A stretch of 64,000 nucleotides of DNA from Luteibacter sp. UNCMF331Sha3.1 (GCF_900109915.1 NZ_FOBU01000002.1:1257170-1321169); one strand, 5' to 3'; counted from the first letter of the stretch, positions 46,765 to 55,484 are shown. Numbers and translations: made by a program. Notes: generated from the sequence alone by a model not told the origin.

Positions 46765-48498
46765 TCAGGGCACGCTGACCGGCTGCGGCTTGTCCAGCGC
46801 GGCGACCAGCGAGCCGTCGCGATCGTAGACGTCGGGCTTGTAGGCGAGCTTGCCGTTCTCGCCGACGTCGACCGTCCAGTAGGCGAGGAGGACGGGCACG
46901 GCCGTCGGCAGCGTGACGTTCTGCGTTTTCTTCGCAGCGATGCGCTCGTCGATCGCGCTCCGGTTCCATTTCTGGGCGTCGTTGAAGAGGAGTTCCACGA
47001 GCTCCAGCGGACGCTCGACCCGGATGCATCCGGAGCTGGTGTCGCGCTTCGCCTTCTCGAAGAGTTCCTGATGCGGCGTGTCGTGCAGGTACACCGCGAA
47101 CGAGTTCGGAAAGCGGATGACCACCTGACCGAGCGAATTGCCCGGACCGGCGTCCTGCCGCAGCGTGATGCCGCGCGGGCTGGACCAGTTCACGCGGGAC
47201 GGCGAGATCGTGTTGCCGCTGCTGTCCAGCACCCGGATGCGGTTGTTGGCGAGGTACGACGGGTTGCGGCGAACCTTCGGCAGCACGTCGTTCTTGAGGA
47301 TCGTCGGCGGGATCGTCCACGTGGGATTGAACGTGACGTAGGTGATCTGCGAGCGGAAGATCGGCGTGCTTCGGTAGGGCTTGCCCACCTGCACGCGCGA
47401 CGTCCACACGGGCTGGCCGTCGCGGTAGTAGCTGATCTTGTAGCCGGCCACGTCGACGACCACGAAGGTGCCCTGCAGGGAATGCAGCAACCAACGCGCG
47501 CGTTCGAGGTTGGCGCGTACCTGCGCGATGCGCGTGGCGATCGGCACGTTCAGCGCGACGAGCGTTTCGGTGCCCACGCTACCGTCGGCCTCGAGGTACT
47601 GGTCGGCCTGGAACCGCTTCACCGCGTCGGTCAGCGGATTGTCGAAGCGGTCGCCAATGGCGAGGGTCGGGTCCAGGTACCCGCCGGCGACGAGGCGGGC
47701 ACGAAGCATGCCGACGCGCGGATCCACCATGCCGGCTTTCAGCGACGGACCCTCCGGGACGGCGGGCCAGCCGCCTTGCGCCGCGGTGGCCCGCAATGCG
47801 GCAAGCGCGTCGCGGAGGCGCGCATACAGCGGGTTCTGCGGCCGGGCCATGGCGAACGCCTGGTCGATGCTCCGCTCGTCGATCGAGGTCTGCAGCATGG
47901 ACATGCCCTGCGCGGGATCGATCGCGGCCGGGTCGAAGTTCCACGTCGGATCGAGGCGAACGGGATCGACCTTGCCACGCGCGAGCTGCACGAGGGCGGT
48001 GATGTAGGCGCTGGTCGCGGCGATCTCGAACTCCGCATGCGCGACCGGATCGGAAGACTGCGGCACGCGATCGTTCACCGCCGCGGTCAGTTCCGAGAGG
48101 TGGTAGTCCTCGGGCAGCAGGCCGTCTCCCTCGACGGAGGCGAGGCCCCCCAGCAGCTGGCGAACGTTGGCCTCGTCGGACCACGCGGGCGCGTAATGGC
48201 GCTGGACGTAGAAATCGGCGACGGCGCGTCCGAGCGCGGCGTCGGCGCGGGGAAGGGGGCCGCCATCGATGGGCGTCATCTGCTGGAGCCGCCCGAAGAT
48301 CGCCTGTGCAAGAGGATCCTCGGACGACGGGGGTGCCAGAGCGACGGTGGCGGTCGTCGCCGGCTCGGCCACGACGATGGGCGGCGGCGCGGCGGCGGAG
48401 GCGGCCGAAGGGATGGTCTGCTGAGCCGTCGCGGCCTGGCTGGCGACGATCATGGCGAGGCAGACGGGAATGCGAAGCAGCCTCGATTCCATAGTCAT
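46765..48498 (-). CDS. L,D-transpeptidase, YcbB-type
   Basis: A 577-residue periplasmic enzyme. Signal peptide about residues 1-25; an N-terminal scaffold domain (LGRAVADFYVQRHYAPAWSD) and a peptidoglycan-binding-like region (VDPRVGMLRARLVAGG, DNPLTDAVKRFQADQYLEAD) precede the YkuD catalytic domain. The active site is SSGCIRVERP, and the substrate-binding VYLHDTPHQELFEKAKR matches YcbB/LdtD. The enzyme makes 3-3 cross-links in peptidoglycan and confers beta-lactam tolerance. It is divergent from a second transpeptidase gene. Confidence 0.92.
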   Translation of the reverse strand: MTMESRLLRIPVCLAMIVASQAATAQQTIPSAASAAAPPPIVVAEPATTATVALAPPSSEDPLAQAIFGRLQQMTPIDGGPLPRADAALGRAVADFYVQRHYAPAWSDEANVRQLLGGLASVEGDGLLPEDYHLSELTAAVNDRVPQSSDPVAHAEFEIAATSAYITALVQLARGKVDPVRLDPTWNFDPAAIDPAQGMSMLQTSIDERSIDQAFAMARPQNPLYARLRDALAALRATAAQGGWPAVPEGPSLKAGMVDPRVGMLRARLVAGGYLDPTLAIGDRFDNPLTDAVKRFQADQYLEADGSVGTETLVALNVPIATRIAQVRANLERARWLLHSLQGTFVVVDVAGYKISYYRDGQPVWTSRVQVGKPYRSTPIFRSQITYVTFNPTWTIPPTILKNDVLPKVRRNPSYLANNRIRVLDSSGNTISPSRVNWSSPRGITLRQDAGPGNSLGQVVIRFPNSFAVYLHDTPHQELFEKAKRDTSSGCIRVERPLELVELLFNDAQKWNRSAIDERIAAKKTQNVTLPTAVPVLLAYWTVDVGENGKLAYKPDVYDRDGSLVAALDKPQPVSVP

Positions 48499-48630
48499 TG
48501 GCTATCATTTCCTTAATTATTACGAGCTTTCTTAATGCTTCACATATATGAATGGCTCAGATGTGACGACGTTGTGGTCAATAAATGATCAGCACGTTAC
48601 GATGCCGGCCTACCTTTTTTGGCTGGTGGC
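48499..48630. promoter_or_regulatory. AT-rich divergent promoter region between two L,D-transpeptidase genes
   Basis: This 132-bp gap is strikingly AT-richer than its surroundings (ATTTCCTTAATTATTACG, TCACATATATGAATGG). The symmetrical CATATATG sits in its centre and is the most likely shared promoter/operator area. No palindrome long enough for a regulator assignment is visible. Confidence 0.5.
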
Positions 48631-49353
48631 ATGATTCGATCGCTTCGCACGCTTCTCGCGTCCGCGCCGCTTCTCGGTGCCTCTCTCTTCCTCCCCTCTC
48701 TCGCCCACGCGTCCGACTCGCTCGGTGACGCGCTCGCGCGCCTGGCGCCCGCCGCCGATCCCAAGGTGATCAGCCTGGCCGTCGAAGCTGCCGAATGCGC
48801 GCAGACGCAGAGTGGGCAGCCGTCGAATCGTCTGGCCGTCATCGATTACAGCAAGCCGTCGTCGCAGCCGCGGCTTTGGGTGTTCGACACGGTGAACCGC
48901 AAGCTGCTGTTCCAGGAGCTGGTGGCGCACGGCAAGAACAGCGGCGACGCCAACGCGACGCGATTCTCCAACGCGCCGGAGAGTCTCGCATCCAGCATAG
49001 GCCTCTTCCGCACGTCGGACACGTACAACGGAAAGAACGGGTATTCCCTGCGGATGAACGGTCTCGAGCCGGGCGTGAACGACCAGGCGCTGGCGCGTGC
49101 GATCGTGATCCACGGTGCCGCCTACGTGAACGATGCGATGGCGAAGGTCGCCGGCCGCATCGGTCGCAGCTGGGGTTGTCCCGCCGTCCGCACCGCGATC
49201 GCACACAAGCTGATCGACGCGCTGAAGGGTGGCCAGATGGTGTTCTCGTATTACCCGGACAAGAAGTGGCTCGCGTCGTCGAACTACCTCAAATGCTCCA
49301 CCGGCCAGCTGGCGAAGGCCGAAGCCAACACCGTCGCCCGGGCGGGCGGCTGA
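48631..49353 (+). CDS. murein L,D-transpeptidase-like (YkuD_2 family)
   Basis: A 240-residue exported protein: signal peptide LLASAPLLGASLFLPSLAHA, then a YkuD_2-type catalytic domain with VIDYSKPSSQPRLWVFD, ATRFSNAPESLASSIGLFRT, the catalytic His in VIHGAAYVND and the Cys in GRIGRSWGCPAV. This group has the same chemistry as L,D-transpeptidases or L,D-carboxypeptidases acting on peptidoglycan. ATG 48631 is favoured over the TTG at 48619. It lies head-to-head with the YcbB-type gene. Confidence 0.85.
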   Translation: MIRSLRTLLASAPLLGASLFLPSLAHASDSLGDALARLAPAADPKVISLAVEAAECAQTQSGQPSNRLAVIDYSKPSSQPRLWVFDTVNRKLLFQELVAHGKNSGDANATRFSNAPESLASSIGLFRTSDTYNGKNGYSLRMNGLEPGVNDQALARAIVIHGAAYVNDAMAKVAGRIGRSWGCPAVRTAIAHKLIDALKGGQMVFSYYPDKKWLASSNYLKCSTGQLAKAEANTVARAGG

Positions 49354-49406
49354 TCGGGCCGCGCCTCTCGCGCTAGAATCCCCGGACCTATACCGTGGAA
49401 TCCAGC

Positions 49407-49745
49407 ATGAAACACGTTCTTGCGATCGCCGCCTGCACCGTCCTCGCCGGGTGCGCCACCAGCGGCATGACCGACACCCTGCCCAAGCTCAGCAGTAAGA
49501 CGGGCAAGAGCGTGACGGCCTATGTGCAGTGCGTGGAGCCGAAGTGGCAGGCGCTCTCCAAGAGCGCGAAGGGCGACGCGAAGGACGAGTCCGGTCGCGT
49601 CACCGCCAACGACGACGGCAAGCACGAGCGTCTCGACGTGACGGCCAGTGGCCCGGGCGCCCAGGTCGTGATGTACGAAATCCAGAAAGTGAAGGGCGGC
49701 GAGTACGACGACCGCTATCGCAGCGAAGCTATTTCCTGCCTCTGA
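49407..49745 (+). CDS. small lipoprotein
   Basis: A 112-residue lipoprotein: signal AIAACTVLAGCATSG with lipobox LAGC (Cys18), then SSKTGKSVTAYVQCVEPKW and repeated basic/polar strands up to YRSEAISCL. No named family is recognised. It lies 53 bp after the transpeptidase gene and may share its message. Resembles a second lipoprotein at 51065 in size and style but not in sequence. Confidence 0.75.
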   Translation: MKHVLAIAACTVLAGCATSGMTDTLPKLSSKTGKSVTAYVQCVEPKWQALSKSAKGDAKDESGRVTANDDGKHERLDVTASGPGAQVVMYEIQKVKGGEYDDRYRSEAISCL

Positions 49746-49862
49746 CATCCCCTGCGACGGCAAGACCTCGGGAACTGTGACCGGTGTCGCTTACCGCGCG
49801 CCGGTTCTGCGGCATACATCGGCGCGAAGGGCCTGTGTGCCGGGTCCGGGGTGGAGGGACGC

Positions 49863-50078
49863 ATGGAATCGTTGCGGTACCAGCGGACACGTGGCCAGCA
49901 GGCCACCTATCTCGTCGAATACGGCCCCGAGGGCTACCAGATCAGTCGTGACGGGCGTCTGCGACGCGCCCGGGACCTCGGGCCGGCCTGTCAGGCCATG
50001 GGCCGCTGGGAGCGAAAGCGCGTGGCGCGCCAGTTCGCCATCGAGGATATCGAAAAGCTGATCGGGATGGACGAGTAA
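49863..50078 (+). CDS. small hypothetical protein
   Basis: A 71-residue protein: MESLRYQRTRGQQATYLVEY then a basic helix ACQAMGRWERKRVARQFAIE. GGAGGGACGC immediately upstream supports ATG 49863. It has no signal peptide and no recognisable domain. The stop is 5 bp from the convergent receiver-like gene. Confidence 0.6.
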   Translation: MESLRYQRTRGQQATYLVEYGPEGYQISRDGRLRRARDLGPACQAMGRWERKRVARQFAIEDIEKLIGMDE

Positions 50079-50083
50079 CGCCG

Positions 50084-50476
50084 TCAGGGCGTCGGACGCA
50101 CGGTGCGTGCCTGTTCGATCGCGCTCAGCAACGCGGCGCGGTCGAACGGCTTCTCGAGGAAGACCGCCGCAGGCGGAAACGGCCCCAGATCCTGGGGCAG
50201 GCGGCTGGAGACGATGACTATCGCCGTGCCGGGCCGCTCGCGCAGGGCGGACTGCAGCAGCGCGCCGCCGCGGCGCTCGCCGGGGCGATGATCCGCGTGG
50301 ATGATCATCAACGACAGATCCGGCAAATCCTTCAGCCTTTTCTTGGCTTCGCGATACGTCACGGTGGGATGCGTCACGTAGCCTTCGAATTCCAGCACCG
50401 TCGCGATCGTTTCCGCGACGAGTTGCGCCCGGTCGTAGACGAGCACGGAGGGCTTGCTGGGAGAGGCCGGATTCAT
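50084..50476 (-). CDS. receiver-domain-like protein, possible pseudo-receiver
   Basis: A 130-residue single-domain protein with the alternating alpha/beta pattern of CheY-like receivers (SVLVYDRAQLVAETIATVLE, IVIVSSRLPQ, FLEKPFDRAALLSAIEQA). The lysine and the first acidic residue fit a receiver, but the usual phospho-aspartate position reads LMIIHADHRPG, so Ala or a shifted Asp occupies it; phosphorylation is doubtful. No partner kinase is adjacent. Confidence 0.6.
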   Translation of the reverse strand: MNPASPSKPSVLVYDRAQLVAETIATVLEFEGYVTHPTVTYREAKKRLKDLPDLSLMIIHADHRPGERRGGALLQSALRERPGTAIVIVSSRLPQDLGPFPPAAVFLEKPFDRAALLSAIEQARTVRPTP

Positions 50477-50513
50477 GCGCGCAGCATAGCGATTCCTGGA
50501 GCCTTGCGGTGGG

Positions 50514-50918
50514 TTATTCGGCGGGCCGGGCGGGGGGCCAGTCGGCATTGATGTCCTTCATCTTCGCGATCAGCTCCTGCACCTCCTGATTGCGGTCCGC
50601 GATGCGCTTTTCCTCGGCCGCCTTCTGGGCCGCGTAGTCCTGGTTCGTGCCCTGTACGGCCTCGTGCACCAGGAGGCAGGTCTCCTGCGCATGAGCCGCG
50701 CGGGTGTGGAAACCGAGGCGGTCGGCGAGGATTTCCATCTTCAGGCCGGGGTGACTCTGTTCCAGGGCCCGCGCACGGACGAGGAAGAACTGTTGCCAGT
50801 CCCGCTCCGGTGCGCCCGAGAGGACCGCTTCTACCCGGGGAATATCGGGGCGATCGAATTGTTCCGTGTCGTTGATGGCTTCGAACGATTCGATGTCGAT
50901 CCAGTCGCGGCTGGCCAT
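50514..50918 (-). CDS. hypothetical coiled-coil protein
   Basis: A 134-residue cytosolic protein: MASRDWIDIESFEAINDTEQ, a receptor-like helical middle (AVLSGAPERDWQQFFLVRAR), and a C-terminal coiled coil AAQKAAEEKRIADRNQEVQE. No family recognised. ATG 50918 is preceded by AAGGAATACC. It is 37 bp upstream of the receiver-like gene on the same strand and may be co-transcribed. Confidence 0.6.
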   Translation of the reverse strand: MASRDWIDIESFEAINDTEQFDRPDIPRVEAVLSGAPERDWQQFFLVRARALEQSHPGLKMEILADRLGFHTRAAHAQETCLLVHEAVQGTNQDYAAQKAAEEKRIADRNQEVQELIAKMKDINADWPPARPAE

Positions 50919-51064
50919 GCGGGTATTCCTTGGAGGGGTTGGCGTCGGCGGCGATTGTTGGCGCGAGCGTGTGCAGGAATAATCAAGCCAGTCGGCGACC
51001 CGTCGCTTCACCCTTCCTGCACGGCGCCGCGCCAATGCTTTCACTCCCGCCAAGGAGCTTCCCC

Positions 51065-51469
51065 ATGCGCTATCTCGCCGTTGCCGCCATCGTCCTGCTC
51101 GCAGGCTGCGCCACCCAGAACGATCGTCACGTCGGCATCCACGATGTGCCGTCCAGCACCGTTTTCGCGTTCCAGGACACGGCCGCCGGCGACGGCACGC
51201 TCAATATCGTGCGCGATCAGGGCCTGTGGGGCGCGGGTTGCTCGAGCGCGATCTACGTCGACGACAAGGTCGTGGCGGACATGGAGATCGGTCAGCAGCT
51301 GGTGCTCCGTGTGCCCGCCGGTACGCGAAAGCTGGGCGTGATGCCGCATGGCGCGTGCAGCAGCGACCGCGTGGACGTCGACGCCAGCGTGCAGCAGGGC
51401 GAAACGATGAACTTCACGATCCCCGCCAGTGGCGAGGGACTATCTGCACAAACGGCAGCGAAGAGCTGA
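51065..51469 (+). CDS. small lipoprotein
   Basis: A 134-residue lipoprotein: signal MRYLAVAAIVLLAGCATQ with lipobox LAGC (Cys15). The remainder is a beta-rich domain (NIVRDQGLWGAGCSSAIYVD, LVLRVPAGTRKLGVMPHGAC) in which two further cysteines may form a disulfide. ATG 51065 has a CAAGGAGC ribosome-binding site. Function unknown; probably outer-membrane anchored. Confidence 0.75.
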   Translation: MRYLAVAAIVLLAGCATQNDRHVGIHDVPSSTVFAFQDTAAGDGTLNIVRDQGLWGAGCSSAIYVDDKVVADMEIGQQLVLRVPAGTRKLGVMPHGACSSDRVDVDASVQQGETMNFTIPASGEGLSAQTAAKS

Positions 51470-51543
51470 CCTGCTTGCCGAAGTCGCGGCGACAGCGTAA
51501 GAGTCGAAGCGTCGCCGCCTCAATGGCAGAAGGGAGCGAAGAC

Positions 51544-51783
51544 GTGCATCGCCGCATCGTTGGCCAGTATTCCGTGGAAGTCCGCACGCTCAGAACGTCC
51601 ATGGGCGCCTGGAAGGCCGCGTACATCGTCGAGCCCGCGCTCCATGCCGGGCCGCACGACTTCGTGATGATCACGCTGCTCGAGGATTTCGACGCCGAGC
51701 GTAAAGCGGTGGACGCCGCGATGGAAAAAGGCAGCCGTCACGCCGAATGGCTCGCCGACGCGCGCAGCGCCTATTCGGGGTGA
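51544..51783 (+). CDS. small hypothetical protein
   Basis: A 79-residue protein: YSVEVRTLRTSMGAWKAAYI, then FVMITLLEDFDAERKAVDAA. GTG 51544 is chosen because AAGGGAG lies seven bases before it; an in-frame ATG at 51523 lacks such a site. No family is recognised. Small, acidic/basic mixed, cytosolic. It stands in a run of short genes with no shared theme. Confidence 0.5.
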   Translation: MHRRIVGQYSVEVRTLRTSMGAWKAAYIVEPALHAGPHDFVMITLLEDFDAERKAVDAAMEKGSRHAEWLADARSAYSG

Positions 51784-51841
51784 CGTGACCACCGCGGCCA
51801 CTCCGTCGTGACGCGTTCGCGACGGCGCGGCACCTAGCGTC

Positions 51842-52114
51842 GTGTCGACGGAGGCCAAGGGGGCCTTCCCCCCGGAGCGACCCCACTTGCCGCACACGAT
51901 CCTCTACGTACCTTTCAACGCGTCGTCCCGAGGCCAGTGGACCCTGCGACGGAACGCGGACCTCGTCGGCCAGTTTCCGACCCGCGACGAGGCGATGCGC
52001 CACGCGCTGGCGCTCACGGCCGCCCTCCGCACTCAGCAAGGCCAGGCGGTCGACATCAAGGTGGAGGACGAATCGGGGCTGTGGCACGTGACCGACGGGA
52101 GCGCCGACCGCTGA
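51842..52114 (+). CDS. small hypothetical protein, paralogue of the 3421 protein
   Basis: A protein of about 75-90 residues. The conserved part starts at TILYVPFNASSRGQWTLRR and has the helix DEAMRHALALTAALRTQQG and the ESGLWHVTD hairpin, matching the product at 3421-3690 by eye. GTG 51842 gives 90 residues; a TTG at 51887 that starts closer to the conserved core is equally plausible, since neither has a good ribosome-binding site. The function is unknown. It ends 74 bp before the helicase gene. Confidence 0.5.
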   Translation: MSTEAKGAFPPERPHLPHTILYVPFNASSRGQWTLRRNADLVGQFPTRDEAMRHALALTAALRTQQGQAVDIKVEDESGLWHVTDGSADR

Positions 52115-52188
52115 GCCATCGCGGCGGTCGCAGGATGTGAGACGACCGCGGGGCATAACGGGCGCCCCTCACTTTCCCCGGATCCGCG

Positions 52189-54606
52189 ATGGCCGCCTAC
52201 CTCAAAGCACTCCGGTCCACCGAGTCCGACGCGGTCCTCGCCACCCATCACGACGGCCGCACACTGGCCAGCCGGCTGACCGACAAGTACGGCGATCGCG
52301 TGTGCTCGGCGTTTACCGTCTTTGGCCGTGAGGGCCTCTTCGCGCCGCTGCCGGACGACCTGCCGCCGGCACTCGCGAGCGCGCTCACTGCGCGGGGTAT
52401 CGACCGGCTCTACAGTCATCAGCAGGAGGCCTGGGAGGCCGCGCGCGCCGGAAAGCACGTGCTCGTCGCGACCCCGACGGCGTCCGGCAAGACGCTCTGC
52501 TACACGATGCCGGTGCTGTCGTCCGTGCTAGAAGCGGGCGCGAAGGCGCTGTATCTTTTTCCCACGAAGGCCCTGGCGCAGGATCAGGTCGCGGAGCTGC
52601 TCGACATCAACCGGGCGGGCGATCTGGGCGTCAAGGCGTTCACGTTCGATGGCGACACGCCGGGCGACGCACGCCAGGCGATCCGCCTGCATGGCGACGT
52701 GGTGGTCAGCAATCCCGACATGCTCCACCAGGCGATCCTGCCGCACCACACCAAGTGGGCGCAGTTCTTCGAGAACCTCCGCTACGTGGTGATCGACGAG
52801 ATCCACACCTATCGCGGTGTGTTCGGCTCGCACCTCGCCAACGTGCTGCGCCGGCTCAGGCGCATCTGCGCGTTCTACGGGGTGACGCCGCAGTTCGTGC
52901 TCTGCTCCGCCACCATCGGCAACGCCACGGAACACGCGCAGGCGCTCATCGAGGACGAGGTGGTCACGGTAAGCCAGAGCGGCGCACCCAGCGGCGACAA
53001 GCACGTGCTGCTGTGGAACCCGCCCGTGGTGAATCCCGACCTCGGCCTTCGGGCGTCCGCCCGTTCGCAGACGAACCTCATCGCGCGCGTGGCGATCAAG
53101 GCGAAGATGAAGACCCTCGTGTTCGCGCAGTCGCGCCTGATGGTCGAGGTACTGACGAAATACCTGAAGGACGTGTTCGACCACGACACCCGCAAGCCCG
53201 CGCGCATCCGCGCGTACCGTGGCGGTTACCTGCCCACGGAGCGTCGCGAGGTGGAGCGGCAGATACGGGCCGGTTCGGTAGACGGCATCGTGTCCACGTC
53301 GGCGCTGGAACTGGGCGTCGACATCGGCAGCCTCGATGCCGTCGTGCTCAATGGCTACCCGGGCTCCATCGCCGCCACATGGCAGCGCTTCGGGCGTGCC
53401 GGCCGCCGGCAGCAGCCGTCGCTCGGCGTGCTGGTGGCGACGAGCGCGCCGCTCGACCAGTACCTCATGCGGCACCCGACGTTCCTCACGGAGGCCAGTC
53501 CCGAACATGCCCGGATCCAGCCCGACCAGCCGCTGATCCTGCTGGACCACATCCGCTGCGCGGCGTTCGAGCTCCCGTTCCTCGCGGGGGACCGGTTCGG
53601 GCCCGACGACGCCGAGCCGTTCCTCCAGGTGCTCGCCGAATCCGAGGTGCTGCACCGGGAAGGCGATCGCTGGGAATGGATCGCCGACAGCTACCCTGCC
53701 AACGCGGTGAGCCTGCGCTCGGTGGCCGATGGCAATTTCGTCGTCGTGGACCGCACGCAGGGCCGGCAGACGATCATCGCGGAAGTGGATTACTCCGCCG
53801 CGGCGCTCACGCTGTACGAAGGTGCGATCCACATGATCCAGTCGGTACCGTACCAGGTGGAGCGGCTGGACTGGGACGGCCGCAAGGCGTACTGCACGCG
53901 CACGCACGTCGACTACTACACCGACGCCATCGACTACACGAAGCTCAAGGAGCTGGAGTGCTTCGATGGGCGCAAGGCCGGCGAAGGCAGCGCCCGGCAC
54001 GGCGAAGTGCACGTCGTGCGGCGCGTGTCCGGCTACAAGAAGATCCGCTACTACACGCACGAGAACATCGGCTACGGTCCGGTGAATCTGCCGGACCAGG
54101 AGCTGCATTCGACGGCCGTGTGGTGGCAGTTGCCGCAAACGGTGCTCGACGAAGCCTTCCGCTCGCGCCAGCACGCGCTCGACGGTTTTCTGGGGGCGGC
54201 CTACGCGCTGCACACCGCCGCGATCGTCGCGGTAATGGCCGAGGCCCGCGACCTGCAGAAGGCGGTGGGCTCGGGCGACGGGGGCTGGTCGGCACAGGTG
54301 GACGCGTCGGGTCGCGGGCAGATCCGCGCGCCGGACGGCGGGCTCGCGCTGGCCGACACGCTCGAGCGCTTCCTGCCCACGGTGTACCTCTACGACAACT
54401 TCCCCGGCGGCGTGGGTCTTAGCGAGCCGTTGTTCCAGCGCGCGCCGGAACTGCTGCGCCACGCCCTGGCGACCATCGAAGGTTGTGCGTGCAAGGCCGG
54501 CTGCCCCGGTTGCGTCGGACCCGTGCTCGCCGCCGACGAAGGTCGCGAGGACACGCCCCGTGCGCTCGCGATGCGCGTGCTGACCCTTCTCGGCGCCACC
54601 GCATGA
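52189..54606 (+). CDS. DEAD/DEAH-box helicase with C-terminal DUF1998, MrfA-like
   Basis: An 805-residue superfamily 2 helicase. N-terminal SF2 motifs: Walker A ATPTASGKT (residues 94-102), VVSNPDML, Walker B IDEIHTYRG and LCSATIGN. Second RecA domain: VFAQSRLMVEVL, VSTSALELGVDIGSLDAVVL and QRFGRAGRR. The C-terminal DUF1998-type region includes a four-Cys zinc site, CACKAGCPGC. This architecture and the next gene match Bacillus YprA (MrfA), which unwinds DNA for UvrA-independent repair of mitomycin C damage. ATG 52189 is the natural start. It is translationally coupled to the exonuclease gene by an ATGA overlap. Confidence 0.9.
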   Translation: MAAYLKALRSTESDAVLATHHDGRTLASRLTDKYGDRVCSAFTVFGREGLFAPLPDDLPPALASALTARGIDRLYSHQQEAWEAARAGKHVLVATPTASGKTLCYTMPVLSSVLEAGAKALYLFPTKALAQDQVAELLDINRAGDLGVKAFTFDGDTPGDARQAIRLHGDVVVSNPDMLHQAILPHHTKWAQFFENLRYVVIDEIHTYRGVFGSHLANVLRRLRRICAFYGVTPQFVLCSATIGNATEHAQALIEDEVVTVSQSGAPSGDKHVLLWNPPVVNPDLGLRASARSQTNLIARVAIKAKMKTLVFAQSRLMVEVLTKYLKDVFDHDTRKPARIRAYRGGYLPTERREVERQIRAGSVDGIVSTSALELGVDIGSLDAVVLNGYPGSIAATWQRFGRAGRRQQPSLGVLVATSAPLDQYLMRHPTFLTEASPEHARIQPDQPLILLDHIRCAAFELPFLAGDRFGPDDAEPFLQVLAESEVLHREGDRWEWIADSYPANAVSLRSVADGNFVVVDRTQGRQTIIAEVDYSAAALTLYEGAIHMIQSVPYQVERLDWDGRKAYCTRTHVDYYTDAIDYTKLKELECFDGRKAGEGSARHGEVHVVRRVSGYKKIRYYTHENIGYGPVNLPDQELHSTAVWWQLPQTVLDEAFRSRQHALDGFLGAAYALHTAAIVAVMAEARDLQKAVGSGDGGWSAQVDASGRGQIRAPDGGLALADTLERFLPTVYLYDNFPGGVGLSEPLFQRAPELLRHALATIEGCACKAGCPGCVGPVLAADEGREDTPRALAMRVLTLLGATA

Positions 54607-55484
54607 GCGATCTGGCGTCGCGACTCGCCGCCCTGCGCCGGCAGGCGGGTGCGCCCGTGCCTACGACGCCGGTGGTCACGCCGGCAGCGTCGACGAGCGG
54701 AGAGGCCACGGCCGCGCGTCTCGCCGCGCTCCGTCGCATGGCCGGCGTGCGCGATCGTATCGCCCAGCCGCGCGCGCCGCTGCGCACGTTCACGCGCGAT
54801 GTGCCGGGCGAAGAGGTCTCGCCCGGCCTGCGTTACCTCGAGCAGCGTTTCGCGCTGCCCTGTGCGCCGTCCGAGCTCGACCTGTCGTTCGCGAAGATGA
54901 CCACGGCGCGGCGCGAACATCTGCTGCATTTCGATACGGAGACCACGGGCCTCGCGGGAGGGACTGGCACCCGCGCCTTCATGATCGGCGCGGCGGATTG
55001 GCACGGCGACGCGCTTCGCGTGCGCCAGCTCTACATGACCACGATGGCTGCCGAGACGGCGATGCTTCGTGCGTTCGCCACGTGGATCCATGGCGACACG
55101 GTGCTCGTCAGCTACAACGGCAAGTCGTACGACGCGCCGCTGCTCGCCACGCGTTACCGGCTCGCGCGCATGGCGAATCCGCTCGCCGGCCTGCCGCACG
55201 TCGATCTGCTACATCCGATGCGGCGCCGGTATCGCCAGGTCTGGGAGAACTGCAGGATGCAGACGGCCGAGCGGCGGCTGCTGCGCATCGTGCGTGAGGA
55301 CGATCTGCCGGGCTCGGAGGCGCCGCGCGCGTGGCTCACATATCTGCGGGGCGGTGCGTCGACGGACCTCGTCCGCGTGGCCGAGCACAACCTGCAGGAT
55401 GTGCGCAGCCTCAGCGGATTGCTGGTCGAAGCCCATGGATGGGCGGCGCTCGACGCGGTTTCGCCGGGCGGTGACGAAAAATAG
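54603..55484 (+). CDS. DEDD 3'-5' exonuclease, MrfB/YprB-like
   Basis: A 293-residue protein with the RNase H-like exonuclease core of YprB (MrfB). Catalytic acids are visible in the HFDTETTG segment (Asp111, Glu113), in YNGKSYDAPLL (Asp177) and in EHNLQDVRSL (Asp266 with His262). The N-terminal tail has two copies of the motif LAALRRxAG (residues 8-16 and 40-48), perhaps a partner-binding signal. It overlaps the helicase stop by 4 bp, so the pair is expressed together. The expected role is DNA crosslink or adduct repair with the helicase. Confidence 0.88.
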   Translation: MSDLASRLAALRRQAGAPVPTTPVVTPAASTSGEATAARLAALRRMAGVRDRIAQPRAPLRTFTRDVPGEEVSPGLRYLEQRFALPCAPSELDLSFAKMTTARREHLLHFDTETTGLAGGTGTRAFMIGAADWHGDALRVRQLYMTTMAAETAMLRAFATWIHGDTVLVSYNGKSYDAPLLATRYRLARMANPLAGLPHVDLLHPMRRRYRQVWENCRMQTAERRLLRIVREDDLPGSEAPRAWLTYLRGGASTDLVRVAEHNLQDVRSLSGLLVEAHGWAALDAVSPGGDEK

